The translations under genes and the position numbers were made by a program. A model generated the notes under the pieces. That model did no database searches and was not told where the DNA came from. It saw only the letters and a list, made by a program, of their open reading frames with translations. Positions 50,595 through 59,071 of a DNA stretch of 64,000 nt are shown here, piece after piece (the first letter of the stretch is position 1; each line of letters begins with the position of its first letter). The DNA comes from a virus. The DNA is taken from positions 186,001-250,000 of IMG/VR virus record IMGVR_UViG_3300032236_000747. One strand, given 5' to 3'.

Positions 50595-51097
50595 TGCAAA
50601 TATTAACACTAGACAACAAAACATTTTATCTCAACGATTTACCAGAAGAGATTGAAGACGATATGAGATTCGCTGTACTTGATAACAGCGACTCTAGCAA
50701 CCCTGATTACTTTTATATACCACTGATTTTTCTGGAGAGTTTTACTGGTCCAGCAGTAGTATTGAGAATAGGGAAACATGAACTTACTATGCCACTTGAT
50801 TGGTGTACTATTGTAGGAGACCCAGAAGGTCCTGACATGGAAGTGCTACCCATTACAAGTTTAAATGACCGAGGATTTAAAACATTTTGTTTCAATCCAC
50901 TGAGCAGTTTTAGGCCAGAATTTCATGAAATTGATATCATAAATGTTTACCAAGATGTTAAATGGTACTTTCCTAAAATGCGTCAAGGTCAACTGTTATG
51001 CACTCCCTTAGAGCCGGGAGAGAATCCTTTGTGTGCTTATTTTGTTAAAGAAGTTAGTAGACAAAGTGAGTTAGTAGATTATACTAAATGTTGGTAA
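50594..51097 (+). CDS. Conserved hypothetical downstream of uvsW
   Basis: A 167-residue protein with no recognised domain: an N-terminal LDNKTFYLNDLPEEIEDDMR segment, PAVVLRIGKHELTMPLDWCT (beta-rich) and FKTFCFNPLSSFRPEF. The order strand-rich core plus C-terminal PLEPGENPLCAYFVKE is of a type I associate with aquatic T4-like phages. Translationally coupled to uvsW by a one-base overlap. Confidence 0.68.
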   Translation: MQILTLDNKTFYLNDLPEEIEDDMRFAVLDNSDSSNPDYFYIPLIFLESFTGPAVVLRIGKHELTMPLDWCTIVGDPEGPDMEVLPITSLNDRGFKTFCFNPLSSFRPEFHEIDIINVYQDVKWYFPKMRQGQLLCTPLEPGENPLCAYFVKEVSRQSELVDYTKCW

Positions 51098-51109
51098 AAT
51101 AAGGAAAAT

Positions 51110-52210
51110 ATGAGTTATTTGTTTACAAGCGAAAGTGTGTCAGAAGGACACCCAGATAAAGTTGCTGATGCGATCAGTGACGCCATTCTAGACCTAGTAA
51201 TGGCACAAGAAAATCCTGCACTACGTTGTGCATGTGAAACATTAGTTACTACCAATCAAGTAGTAGTTGCTGGCGAATACAAAGGCATCTTACATAATGA
51301 AGATGTTGAATCAGCTATTCGCAAAACAATCAAAAATATTGGATATGAACAAGATGGATTTAACTGGGAAACAGTTAACATCACAAATCTATTACACGGA
51401 CAAAGCGCAGATATTGCCTTGGGTACAGATACATTTGGTGCAGGTGACCAGGGACTAATGTTTGGATATGCCTGTGATGAAACTGACAGTCTTATGCCTA
51501 GTGCGATTTACTGGAGCCATAAGATTGTTGAAAAGTTAACCGTTGAACGTAAGGCAGGTAGATTACCTTGGTTAGGCCCAGACGCAAAGAGCCAAGTTAC
51601 ATTTGAATATGATGATGTTGGTCGTCCATCTCGCATTGCTAAAGTTGTTTGTTCTACACAGCACAGCGAAGACATGCCTATTGAAGTAGTACGTGCGGCA
51701 GTTGAAGAAGTTATTCGCGGTGTGTTACCCATGGAGTATATTGATGATAGAACTAGTTTCCATATTAATCCTACCGGTCGCTTTGTTATTGGAGGGCCTG
51801 ATGGAGATACTGGACTCACCGGAAGAAAAATTATCGTTGATACTTACGGTGGTTATAGTCCTCATGGCGGAGGTGCCTTTAGCGGAAAAGATCCTACTAA
51901 AGTTGATAGAAGTGCTGCTTACATGATGCGTTGGATTGCTAAGAATATCGTAGACAGTGGAAGAGCACGTTGGGCAACTTGTCAGATTAGTTATGCTATC
52001 GGTCTAGCTGAACCTATGAGCTTTTATATTGAAACCTACGACCCTGTTGTGTCACGTAACCTAGTTAGTTGGATTCAAGACAACATTGACCTAACTCCCA
52101 AAGGTATCATTGAACGCTTTGATCTATTCCGTCCGATCTACAGTTCAACTACAAATTACGGTCATTTTGGTAAAAAAGATTTACCATGGGAAGAAACTAA
52201 TCTATTCTAA
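51110..52210 (+). CDS. metK: S-adenosylmethionine synthetase
   Basis: A 366-residue MetK (E. coli: 384) with all signature parts: LFTSESVSEGHPDKVADAIS at residues 4-23 (GHPDK with the catalytic His), GAGDQGLMFGYACDET, LPWLGPDAKSQVTFEYDD, NPTGRFVIGGPDGDTGLTGR, KIIVDTYGG, HGGGAFSGKDPTKVDRSAAY and a short C-terminal YGHFGKKDLPWEETN. It makes SAM from ATP and methionine. Shortening is at the C-terminus and in small loops, not in the active site. In a phage it could feed methyltransferases or radical-SAM enzymes, or restore a SAM pool. AAGGA lies just before the ATG. It lies inside the replication gene block. Confidence 0.93.
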   Translation: MSYLFTSESVSEGHPDKVADAISDAILDLVMAQENPALRCACETLVTTNQVVVAGEYKGILHNEDVESAIRKTIKNIGYEQDGFNWETVNITNLLHGQSADIALGTDTFGAGDQGLMFGYACDETDSLMPSAIYWSHKIVEKLTVERKAGRLPWLGPDAKSQVTFEYDDVGRPSRIAKVVCSTQHSEDMPIEVVRAAVEEVIRGVLPMEYIDDRTSFHINPTGRFVIGGPDGDTGLTGRKIIVDTYGGYSPHGGGAFSGKDPTKVDRSAAYMMRWIAKNIVDSGRARWATCQISYAIGLAEPMSFYIETYDPVVSRNLVSWIQDNIDLTPKGIIERFDLFRPIYSSTTNYGHFGKKDLPWEETNLF

Positions 52211-52477
52211 ATGCTGGTAGTCAACTCCATTGAAATGGTAATATTCCATTACAAAAACGGAAAACACGGTGCCTGGGCTAAACAAAAAGATGGCCCAGGT
52301 GTAGTGTATGGAAACTACAACAGAACTGAATGGAACCCTTGCGAAAATATTCTAGATCCGTTACAATATACAGAAGCTCTCGAACTATCAGAATCGGTAC
52401 CTGCTTTGAAAAAAGCACTAGAGCAAGTAGCACTTTTATATAAACTTAGTAACGACAATGGCAACCGCAAAACTTGA
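52211..52477 (+). CDS. Small protein of unknown function
   Basis: An 88-residue protein starting immediately after the metK stop; an internal ATG at residue 9 is an alternative start. Contains HYKNGKHGAWAKQKDGPGVV and a helical C-terminus. No domain recognised. Its 3' end overlaps the next gene by 20 nt. Confidence 0.55.
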   Translation: MLVVNSIEMVIFHYKNGKHGAWAKQKDGPGVVYGNYNRTEWNPCENILDPLQYTEALELSESVPALKKALEQVALLYKLSNDNGNRKT

Positions 52478-52922
52478 TATTAAACGTGAACTGGCTGCAG
52501 TAGACCTCAAAAACTATGAGTTTTATCAAAAGTTAGATCCAGACGAGCAAAAAGCGTTTAGTCCTTATATATTGATGCGTTACGTATCCAATGTACAAGG
52601 CGATGCCGATACACAAGAATGGTTTTTAGAAATGACCAATGAAATGGTTAATAAAAATCATTGGAATCTCAGCAAGGATCACAAAGGCCTTTTGTGGAAA
52701 CTGTTTGCTAGTGTAGGCACCGGTGCTACTGCGTTTCATCCATATCTAGCAGCAGGCAAGAAAGAAAAAGCAGTTAAGATTGAAAAACTTTTAGCCGAGC
52801 TTTATCCAGCACGCAAAATGGATGAGATTAAACTCCTAGCAAGTTTAATGGACAAGAACGACAAAGATGAGTTGTTTGATAAAATGGGGTTTGATAAAAA
52901 ACAACGCAAGGAATACGAATGA
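52458..52922 (+). CDS. Helical protein, possible clamp-loader small-subunit counterpart
   Basis: A 154-residue helical protein: DLKNYEFYQKLDPDEQKAFS, PYILMRYVSNVQGD, TNEMVNKNHWNL, HKGLLWKLFASVG, KKEKAVKIEKLLAELYP and MDEIKLLASLMDKND. I recognise the family as one conserved in aquatic T4-like phages; a gp62-like clamp-loader role has been suggested to me only by size, helicity and place among replication genes, and the usual T4 gp62 motifs are not seen. Function should be taken as unknown. It overlaps the next gene by 4 nt. Confidence 0.55.
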   Translation: MATAKLDIKRELAAVDLKNYEFYQKLDPDEQKAFSPYILMRYVSNVQGDADTQEWFLEMTNEMVNKNHWNLSKDHKGLLWKLFASVGTGATAFHPYLAAGKKEKAVKIEKLLAELYPARKMDEIKLLASLMDKNDKDELFDKMGFDKKQRKEYE

Positions 52923-53401
52923 CTGAAACAATTTTTTACGTAAAGAAAGGCCGTCGCTATGTTCCCGCCAGCACCTACTCTACTGAGTTCTGTGACAGTT
53001 TCCCTAAAGGTACTCATCTTGTGCAAAGTTATCCTGGTGGTAGCAGCCGTAGGTACAATATTGATCCTGCGTATGCTCCCATGATTGCCGCAGGGCGTGT
53101 TGCTGAAGATGTTATTAGCAAACGTATTATGGATGCTACAGAGATTCGCCGCAACTCACGTAGTAGAGAAACACCACTTACGCCCGAACAAAAAGCAGCT
53201 TGGGACCATCTTGTAGAAGTTTTTGGACCCGATGCTAAACAACTAGAATGGCCCAGCGCTCGTGAGTGTGCAGAAGCGGCTGTTGAAGCAATGACCAAGG
53301 AAGCAGAGAAACTTTTAGCCAATCCTGCGGTTCGTAAGGCCTATGATCATTTTCTATGTGTTGCTGCACTAACAAAAGAAAATGTTAAGGACACTGTATG
53401 A
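52919..53401 (+). CDS. Conserved hypothetical protein
   Basis: A 160-residue protein beginning with FYVKKGRRYVPASTYSTEF, an opening that occurs in several phage proteins of unknown role, then SGIPKGTHLV-like FPKGTHLVQSYPGGSSRR, and a helical C-terminal half with LTPEQKAAWDHLVEVFGPD. It overlaps its neighbours by 4 nt at both ends (ATGA), in a coupled run of small genes. Confidence 0.62.
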   Translation: MTETIFYVKKGRRYVPASTYSTEFCDSFPKGTHLVQSYPGGSSRRYNIDPAYAPMIAAGRVAEDVISKRIMDATEIRRNSRSRETPLTPEQKAAWDHLVEVFGPDAKQLEWPSARECAEAAVEAMTKEAEKLLANPAVRKAYDHFLCVAALTKENVKDTV

Positions 53402-53628
53402 AAGACATGAAAGGATTTGCATTTAATGTAGGCTGCAAAGTTGCTCGCGCTGTACTATGGTCGAGTCAAAGTCCTCGCATTGAAATCTGTGAAGTGACTG
53501 CTATCAAAGACGGAAAGATCTACTTAGACGATAGTAAACAAGCATTAAAATTTCCGGAACGCCTTTTAATCATTGAACAAGACCCATTGTACAGAATGGT
53601 TAAAAACTATAAGAAAGATGAAGAATGA
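53398..53628 (+). CDS. Small beta-rich protein of unknown function
   Basis: A 76-residue protein (GFAFNVGCKVARAVLWSSQS ... EICEVTAIKDGKIYLDDSKQ ... PERLLIIE) with an SH3-like or small barrel look. ATGA overlap with both neighbours. No assigned role. Confidence 0.58.
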   Translation: MKDMKGFAFNVGCKVARAVLWSSQSPRIEICEVTAIKDGKIYLDDSKQALKFPERLLIIEQDPLYRMVKNYKKDEE

Positions 53629-53810
53629 AAGAGTTATCTCGCTTTACAAAAGATGATAAAACTGCTATCGTTAAAGGTGATGGCGGTAGTTATGTTGTTG
53701 AGTTATTTGTTAATAATCAACTAGTTGAAACAAAGGTCTTTGCCGAACATACTCTACGTATTGTTGAAAACAACGCCAAGACTTGGATTGAGAATGATAG
53801 CATTGGTTGA
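53625..53810 (+). CDS. Small protein of unknown function
   Basis: A 61-residue beta-rich protein (LSRFTKDDKTAIVKGDGGSY, VVELFVNNQLVETKVF). The next gene's start lies 17 nt inside its 3' end. Real by coupling and composition; role unknown. Confidence 0.55.
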   Translation: MKELSRFTKDDKTAIVKGDGGSYVVELFVNNQLVETKVFAEHTLRIVENNAKTWIENDSIG

Positions 53811-54489
53811 TCAACCTTTTACCTGTGTTCACTGTAGCAAGAGTTTTATGCAAGAGAAAACTCTCTATGCCCACATGTGTGAAAACAAACGCAGAGCCAT
53901 GCAGAAAGACGAGAAGCGTGTTCAGGCAGGCCTTCTAGTCTTTAATAGATTTTTTAGACTTACACAAAACGCCAAGAAAGACAAGACCTATGAGGACTTC
54001 ACTAAGAGTCCTTACTACAATGCGTTTGTTAAGTTTGGATCATTCATTTGTAATGTCAATCCTTTGTACCCTGACAAGTTTATTGACTATGTTATTAAGA
54101 GTGGCGTTAAGTTAGATCATTGGGCCAGTGATTCATTGTATGACAAATATCTCTATGACATCATCAAAACTGAACCAGTTGAATCAGCAGTTCAACGAAC
54201 TGTTAATCACATGATGGATTGGGGTGATACCAGCGGAGCACAGTTTAATCATTACTTTAACTATGTTAATATAAACAGATCTGTACAAGACATACGCAAT
54301 GGAAAAATAACTCCTTGGATATTGTTGAATACCAAAACAGGCAAGGAACTTTTATCAAAGTACAGCGACGAACAGTTAGAACTTATTGCTCCTGCCCTAG
54401 ACATTCCATATTGGTCGAGAAAGTTTAAACAGGTACCGGCGGATGTTGCGTTGGTGAAAGAAATATGCAAAGAGGCAGGCATAGAATGA
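53794..54489 (+). CDS. Zinc-finger protein conserved in aquatic T4-like phages
   Basis: A 231-residue protein (start MIALVDQPFTCVHC at the ATG 53794; an earlier in-frame start at 53725 would overlap the previous gene by 86 nt). The N-terminus holds a C2H2/C2HC-type finger, C-V-H-C-x12-H-x2-C (CVHCSKSF...LYAHMCENKRR). Then LLVFNRFFRLTQ, KDKTYEDFTKSPYYNAFVKF and a helical remainder. I recognise the family but no function is assigned; a nucleic-acid-binding role is likely from the finger. Confidence 0.68.
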   Translation: MIALVDQPFTCVHCSKSFMQEKTLYAHMCENKRRAMQKDEKRVQAGLLVFNRFFRLTQNAKKDKTYEDFTKSPYYNAFVKFGSFICNVNPLYPDKFIDYVIKSGVKLDHWASDSLYDKYLYDIIKTEPVESAVQRTVNHMMDWGDTSGAQFNHYFNYVNINRSVQDIRNGKITPWILLNTKTGKELLSKYSDEQLELIAPALDIPYWSRKFKQVPADVALVKEICKEAGIE

Positions 54490-54797
54490 ATCAAGATGTG
54501 TTATTGAAAAAGTTATGTCAGGAATTTGGCGGAACTGCAACTGTTAGTGAACAAAGATTTGTAAGGATCCACCCGCCGGGCTCCTGGGATTTTATGAGCA
54601 CCATTGCAGATTATAAATCCACAATAATAGAAGGTGTTGCTATACATATTCCGAAAGATAGGCTCGACGATTTTTTAAGTGTGTTTGATGAACAGAAGTA
54701 TTTAGAAATGCAAATAAGGGAAAACATACCTGCTGTAAAAATAGCCTACGAACGCTATCGAATGTTGTTAAAAATGTGTGGGAGCGACTATGCCTGA
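54486..54797 (+). CDS. Small protein of unknown function
   Basis: A 103-residue alpha/beta protein (FGGTATVSEQRFVRIHPPGS, IIEGVAIHIPKDRLDDFLSV). ATG overlaps the previous stop (ATGA) and its own end overlaps the DnaE-like gene by 8 nt. No domain recognised. Confidence 0.58.
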   Translation: MNQDVLLKKLCQEFGGTATVSEQRFVRIHPPGSWDFMSTIADYKSTIIEGVAIHIPKDRLDDFLSVFDEQKYLEMQIRENIPAVKIAYERYRMLLKMCGSDYA

Positions 54798-55368
54798 TGT
54801 TGATATCGACTTCTTAAATAGGTTAGATGTACTTGATATAGTCAAGCATGTTCCCGCAAGACTTGAAGACGGTAAAAAACATAACACAGGCGTTTATTGT
54901 CAATCCATTCCAGTAAATCCCCTAACCGGACTTGCTAATATAAACTACACAGAAGCAGAAGCTAGGGGATATTTTAAGATTGACTTTTTGAATGTAAGTG
55001 CCTATTCAGGCATCAGAAATGAAGATCACATCAAAGAGTTACTAGCAGTTGAACCTCTATGGGATCTGTTATATGAGAAAGATATTTGTGATCAACTATT
55101 TCATATCAACGGTTATCATACATTATTAGCAACGCTAAAGCCTACTAGTATATTAGACCTAGCCACTGTGCTAGCGTTGATTAGACCGGGTAAAAAGCAC
55201 TTAGTTGACCAGTGCGTAAAGGAAGGATTTGGTAGTATACAGAAGGAAGTATGGACCAAGACTGACGAAGGATATAGTTTTAAAAAGAGTCATGCTGTAG
55301 GCTATGCCCACGTTATTGTTATGCAGTTAAATTTAATCTGCGAAAATATCAGCCTCGGGTTTTCTTAG
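54790..55368 (+). CDS. Miniature DnaE (DNA polymerase III alpha)-like protein
   Basis: A 192-residue protein whose motifs follow bacterial DnaE in order but with nearly everything between removed. MPDVDIDFLNR at residues 1-11 equals the PDxDxDF catalytic pair; FKIDFLNVSAYSGI (D65) equals the third catalytic Asp segment (KFDFLGL...); LKPTSILDLATVLALIRPGK (~118-137) equals the kPxsfxDLxAxxALxRPGP block; FKKSHAVGYAHVIVMQLNLI (~163-182) equals the FNKSHAxAYxxxxYQTAYLK block. PHP, fingers and clamp/ssDNA-binding parts are absent, so it cannot be a normal replicase. GGAG lies 5 nt before the ATG. See the separate finding. Confidence 0.65.
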   Translation: MPDVDIDFLNRLDVLDIVKHVPARLEDGKKHNTGVYCQSIPVNPLTGLANINYTEAEARGYFKIDFLNVSAYSGIRNEDHIKELLAVEPLWDLLYEKDICDQLFHINGYHTLLATLKPTSILDLATVLALIRPGKKHLVDQCVKEGFGSIQKEVWTKTDEGYSFKKSHAVGYAHVIVMQLNLICENISLGFS

Positions 55369-55732
55369 GATTTTTGACTAGTTGTATTGAACGTCTTTTG
55401 ATTCGTTTTTCTGCTATGTCCCCTAGATTTACAGTGGGTCCGAAAACGATTTCTATGTCTTTGCTATTAAATGTTTTGATATAGGGCCGGTAATAGATCA
55501 TTGTATCTTTTAGGAAAATATTAATAGGTATGCGTCTATTTGACTCCCACCACCAAGTTTCTCCTAGTTCTAAAAATACCTTTTTCTCATCGTCCGATTT
55601 CATGCATTCCAGATCATAGATACTGGTAACATAATCGTCGTAGTTGATAACAATTCCTACATATTCCACGTCGTTTGACTTGACGCAGGTAATAAATGGA
55701 AACTTTTCCTGAAACGTGTTCTTGATTGTCAT
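55349..55732 (-). CDS. Conserved hypothetical protein on the opposite strand
   Basis: A 127-residue protein (FPFITCVKSNDVEYVGIVIN, WWWESNRRIPINIFLKD, FGPTVNLGDIAEKRIKRR) that I recognise as a small, widespread aquatic T4-like phage gene of unknown function. It runs leftward, its 3' end overlapping the DnaE-like gene by 20 nt. The basic C-terminus could bind nucleic acid. Confidence 0.65.
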   Translation of the reverse strand: MTIKNTFQEKFPFITCVKSNDVEYVGIVINYDDYVTSIYDLECMKSDDEKKVFLELGETWWWESNRRIPINIFLKDTMIYYRPYIKTFNSKDIEIVFGPTVNLGDIAEKRIKRRSIQLVKNPKKTRG

Positions 55733-55741
55733 GAGTTAAAA

Positions 55742-55747
55742 TAAATA
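55742..55747 (+). promoter_or_regulatory. Late-type box, leaderless class
   Basis: ATAAATA (TAAATA at 55742-55747) ends 4 nt before the ATG at 55752. Confidence 0.55.
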
Positions 55748-55751
55748 CATA

Positions 55752-56609
55752 ATGCTAAAATGCCCAGTCTATTTATATCCCAATTCGTTTGACGTAATAT
55801 TGGATTTGGACCAAAACAACAGGATTTATAATATCATGTACCAACGCGAGCTACAGATCCAGAAAGGTCTGAAAAACAAAATACAGTTCCAATTCAAGAA
55901 CAGCGATCAAAAGTTAGTTAGTATCAACGCAGGTGTTTACACCTTTAAAATGTTTGATGCCATTAACCAACGCCAACTAGTATCTAAGCCATTAACGGTA
56001 TTAGATGACGGTGCTACTACTTCTACTAGAGGGCTTGCTGTGCTAGAAATACTAGACGGGGATACCATAAACCTAGACAACGGGAAGTATCAGTTTACTA
56101 TCAGCGCACTTGATGCCGATGGTAGTTACGAACCAACCTATGCCAACACCTACTACGGTATGGCAGGTACCCTTGAACTTCGCAGCGACAGTTTCCCAAC
56201 TCTTCAACCTAGCTATGAAGTATTTGAGTTCCAACCTCAATACGATTATACCCAAAGTGCCTATGTGTACTACAGTGGCAATATCCCTAGTCACCCAGAG
56301 TTCAGCGGCGACAATGCTCTACACACAGTATCATATCATCTAAGCCTGTTCCGTGGTCAAGTTTGGGTCGAAGGAACCTTGGACAATAGTCCAGGATACT
56401 TTGGTAGCTTCTCAGAAATCCAAGGCACACGTAAAACCTATGGACAAGGTTTGATGGGTGTCAGTGGCAATGACTACGTAAACTTCCAAGGCGTGTGGAG
56501 TTACATCCGAATCAAGTATCAACCAACTAAAGATCCGTTTACACACAACAACGATTCTTCGGCTATCCCGTATCGCGGAAAATTTGACAAAGCTATATAT
56601 AGAAGTTAA
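55752..56609 (+). CDS. Probable virion structural protein
   Basis: A 285-residue beta-rich protein (VYLYPNSFDVILDLDQNNRI, MYQRELQIQKGLKNKIQFQF, GVYTFKMFDAINQRQLVSKP, YQFTISALDADGS), with two Ig-like domains and an FSGDN...VWVEGTLDNSPGYF C-terminal part. Its own late-type box 4 nt upstream of the ATG, within early-type replication genes, supports a late, structural role. I recognise the type from aquatic T4-like phages. Confidence 0.7.
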   Translation: MLKCPVYLYPNSFDVILDLDQNNRIYNIMYQRELQIQKGLKNKIQFQFKNSDQKLVSINAGVYTFKMFDAINQRQLVSKPLTVLDDGATTSTRGLAVLEILDGDTINLDNGKYQFTISALDADGSYEPTYANTYYGMAGTLELRSDSFPTLQPSYEVFEFQPQYDYTQSAYVYYSGNIPSHPEFSGDNALHTVSYHLSLFRGQVWVEGTLDNSPGYFGSFSEIQGTRKTYGQGLMGVSGNDYVNFQGVWSYIRIKYQPTKDPFTHNNDSSAIPYRGKFDKAIYRS

Positions 56610-56618
56610 ACTATAAGC

Positions 56619-57611
56619 ATGAGTTTCATGCTGAACGCTTTGCTAGCGGTCTTACCTCCAAATAGAAAACAAACACCCAGTGGATGGATGAGTTTTGATG
56701 CACCTTGTTGTCATCACAGGGGAGAAACTCGTGATGACCGCAAACGTGGCGGAGTAATGATATCCGGTGACGCTTTTAGCTATCATTGCTTTAACTGTAA
56801 CTTCAAAGCAGGATGGAGTCCGGGTAAAACTCTAAGCACCAACACACGCAAGTTGTTCAGTTGGTTGGGTGTATCAGACACAGAAATAGCCAGACTGGCC
56901 ATGGATGCACTGCGTGCGCATGAGTCGTTGCCTGTTAAGAAAAGAGAATACAGTTTTGAACTCAAAGAAGTTGAGCTTCCAGAAAACTGTCTACCCATAT
57001 TAGATCCTAGTCTAGTTGACAGGGCCGATACTAGATGGTTAGATGCTGTTATGTATCTAGCTGATCGCAAAATAGATCTTGATTGGTATCCATTTATGTG
57101 GGCAGATGCCGATGGTTATAGAGATCGTGTTATCATACCCTTTTACCAAGATAACAAGATAGTCGGTTATACAGCACGTAAAATCAAAGAAGGCAAGCCC
57201 AAATACCTAGCACACAATCAGCCTGGGTATGTGTTTAACCTAACTGGTCAACCTCGTGAAAGAAAGTATGTTATAGTAGTTGAAGGACAGTTTGATGCCA
57301 TATCTATAGACGGTGTGTGCGTAGGTCACAATGATCCCAACGAAACGCAAACATCGAGAATAAACGCACTGGCCCGTGAAGTTATAGTTGTACCAGATAG
57401 AGACAAAGCAGGCGCACAACTTCTTAACTCTGCGCTTGCCAATGGCTGGAGTGTGAGCTTACCACCCTGGGGCGATGACATAAAAGATGTAGCAGACGCA
57501 GTTAAGAGATATGGTAGATTATACACGCTAGCCGCGATATTAGAATACAGAACCGCTAATCAGCTAAAAATACAAGTAATGCAAAAGAAACTACAAGGAC
57601 TACATAAATGA
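56619..57611 (+). CDS. 61: gp61-like DNA primase
   Basis: A 330-residue primase (T4 gp61: 342). The zinc-binding N-terminus has APCCHHRGE and YHCFNCNFKAGW. The catalytic RNA-polymerase/TOPRIM part has VIVVEGQFDAIS (~217-228, with the catalytic Glu) and IVVPDRDKAG (~255-264, the DxD pair). It makes pentaribonucleotide primers on the lagging strand together with gp41. Its end overlaps gp41 by 4 nt. Confidence 0.92.
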   Translation: MSFMLNALLAVLPPNRKQTPSGWMSFDAPCCHHRGETRDDRKRGGVMISGDAFSYHCFNCNFKAGWSPGKTLSTNTRKLFSWLGVSDTEIARLAMDALRAHESLPVKKREYSFELKEVELPENCLPILDPSLVDRADTRWLDAVMYLADRKIDLDWYPFMWADADGYRDRVIIPFYQDNKIVGYTARKIKEGKPKYLAHNQPGYVFNLTGQPRERKYVIVVEGQFDAISIDGVCVGHNDPNETQTSRINALAREVIVVPDRDKAGAQLLNSALANGWSVSLPPWGDDIKDVADAVKRYGRLYTLAAILEYRTANQLKIQVMQKKLQGLHK

Positions 57612-59071
57612 TCAAACAAGACAAAGACAAACCTAACTACGATATTGAAATACAAAAACTCTACTTGGAAATGTTTCTCAGCGATGCTGAAACGTTTAGT
57701 CGTTGCCAAAGCATATTTGACCCTGATAATTTTGACCAAAAGTTACAGGAGACAGCAAGGTTTATTACCACATATGTAGACGAGTATAAACTTATTCCGG
57801 ACGTTAGTATTGTCAATGCTACTTGTAAAAAGGACCTACAGATAGTATCTTTGCCCGCTCAAAACTATGAATGGCTCAAGGATGAATTTGAGCAATTTTC
57901 CAGGCACAAGGCCTTGGAACGTGCGATCATGAAGAGCTTTGATTTGCTGGAAGAAGGCGAGTATGGGCCAGTTGAAAAGCTGGTCAAGGACGCTATTCAA
58001 ATCAGTTTAACCAAGGACATGGGCACTGATTACTTCGAAGATCCCAAAGCACGTCTAACTGCGCTCAAGGACGGAAATGGTCAAATTTCCACTGGTTGGC
58101 CCAGCATTGACAAAAAATTGTATGGGGGCTTTAATCGAGGTGAACTCAATATTTTCTGTGCTGGATCAGGCGGTGGTAAGAGTTTGTTTCTTGCTAACAT
58201 GGGCGTAAACTGGGCCATGCAGGGTCTAAACGTGCTTTACTTGACCTTTGAATTAAGTGAAAAATTAGTGGCCATGCGCCTGGATTCTATGGTCACAGGT
58301 ATCACAACCAGAGACATCTTTAAGAGCATTGATGATGTTGAATTAAAGGTTAAAATGATCGGAAAAGCTTCGGGAAGCATACAAATCAAGTATATGCCCA
58401 GCGGAAAAAATTGTAACGATATTCGGTCATATTTGAAGGAATATCAGGTCAAAAAAGGCCTAAAACCTGACGTAATTTTAATAGATTACCTGGATTTAAT
58501 GATGCCACTAAATGTGAAGGTATCGCCCAGCGATCTCTTTGTTAAAGACAAATATGTGTCAGAAGAGATACGTAACTTGGCCATGGAAACACAGTGTATC
58601 ACTGTAACAGCTAGTCAGCTAAACCGCGCTGCCGTTGAAGAAATTGAGTTCGATCACAGCCATATCAGCGGTGGCTTGTCAAAGATCATGACAGCGGATA
58701 ACGTTATTGGTATCTTTACCAGTCGTGCTATGCGTGAGCGTGGACGCTATCAAATCCAGTTTATGAAGACACGTTCCAGCTCAGGCGTGGGTCAAAAGGT
58801 AGACTTGGAATTTAACGTGGAAACCCTGCGTATCAGTGATCTAGGTGATGAAGGCGATGTGGGTGCAGGCAGCAACAATAGGCCTGGATCAAACACTACT
58901 CAGGGCAGTGTATATGCTGGACTCAAGCGTACCAGCACAGTCACAGCAGATCCAGAAACAGGTGAAATCGCAGATCCCACAGTGGGCATAAATGCTCCAA
59001 AAATACGTGCTGAAGTAGGTGGTTCGCAACTGCGCAGTATGTTGGCTAAACTTAACTCAGAACGAGATTAA
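57608..59071 (+). CDS. 41: gp41-like replicative DNA helicase
   Basis: A 487-residue DnaB-family hexameric helicase (T4 gp41: 475). The N-terminal ~150 residues are helical; the RecA-like core has STGWPSIDKKLYGGFNRGEL, Walker A GSGGGKS (~186-192), LYLTFELSEKLVAMRL, Walker B VILIDYLDLMMP (~289-300), ITVTASQLNRAA and an arginine-finger region GRYQIQFMKTRSSSGVGQ. It unwinds the fork and activates gp61. Convergent with the AlgH-like gene (4-nt overlap). Confidence 0.93.
   Translation: MIKQDKDKPNYDIEIQKLYLEMFLSDAETFSRCQSIFDPDNFDQKLQETARFITTYVDEYKLIPDVSIVNATCKKDLQIVSLPAQNYEWLKDEFEQFSRHKALERAIMKSFDLLEEGEYGPVEKLVKDAIQISLTKDMGTDYFEDPKARLTALKDGNGQISTGWPSIDKKLYGGFNRGELNIFCAGSGGGKSLFLANMGVNWAMQGLNVLYLTFELSEKLVAMRLDSMVTGITTRDIFKSIDDVELKVKMIGKASGSIQIKYMPSGKNCNDIRSYLKEYQVKKGLKPDVILIDYLDLMMPLNVKVSPSDLFVKDKYVSEEIRNLAMETQCITVTASQLNRAAVEEIEFDHSHISGGLSKIMTADNVIGIFTSRAMRERGRYQIQFMKTRSSSGVGQKVDLEFNVETLRISDLGDEGDVGAGSNNRPGSNTTQGSVYAGLKRTSTVTADPETGEIADPTVGINAPKIRAEVGGSQLRSMLAKLNSERD

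Noticed and set aside
52458-52922. Firm gp62 (clamp loader small subunit) assignment
   Set aside because: Size, helicity and position fit, but the usual gp62 motifs are not seen, so it is only mentioned as a possibility.
54790-55368. Broken remnant (pseudogene) of a full dnaE
   Set aside because: It has a clean start with Shine-Dalgarno, no internal stops, and all key motifs closely packed in order, with overlapping neighbours; decay would not leave this pattern.
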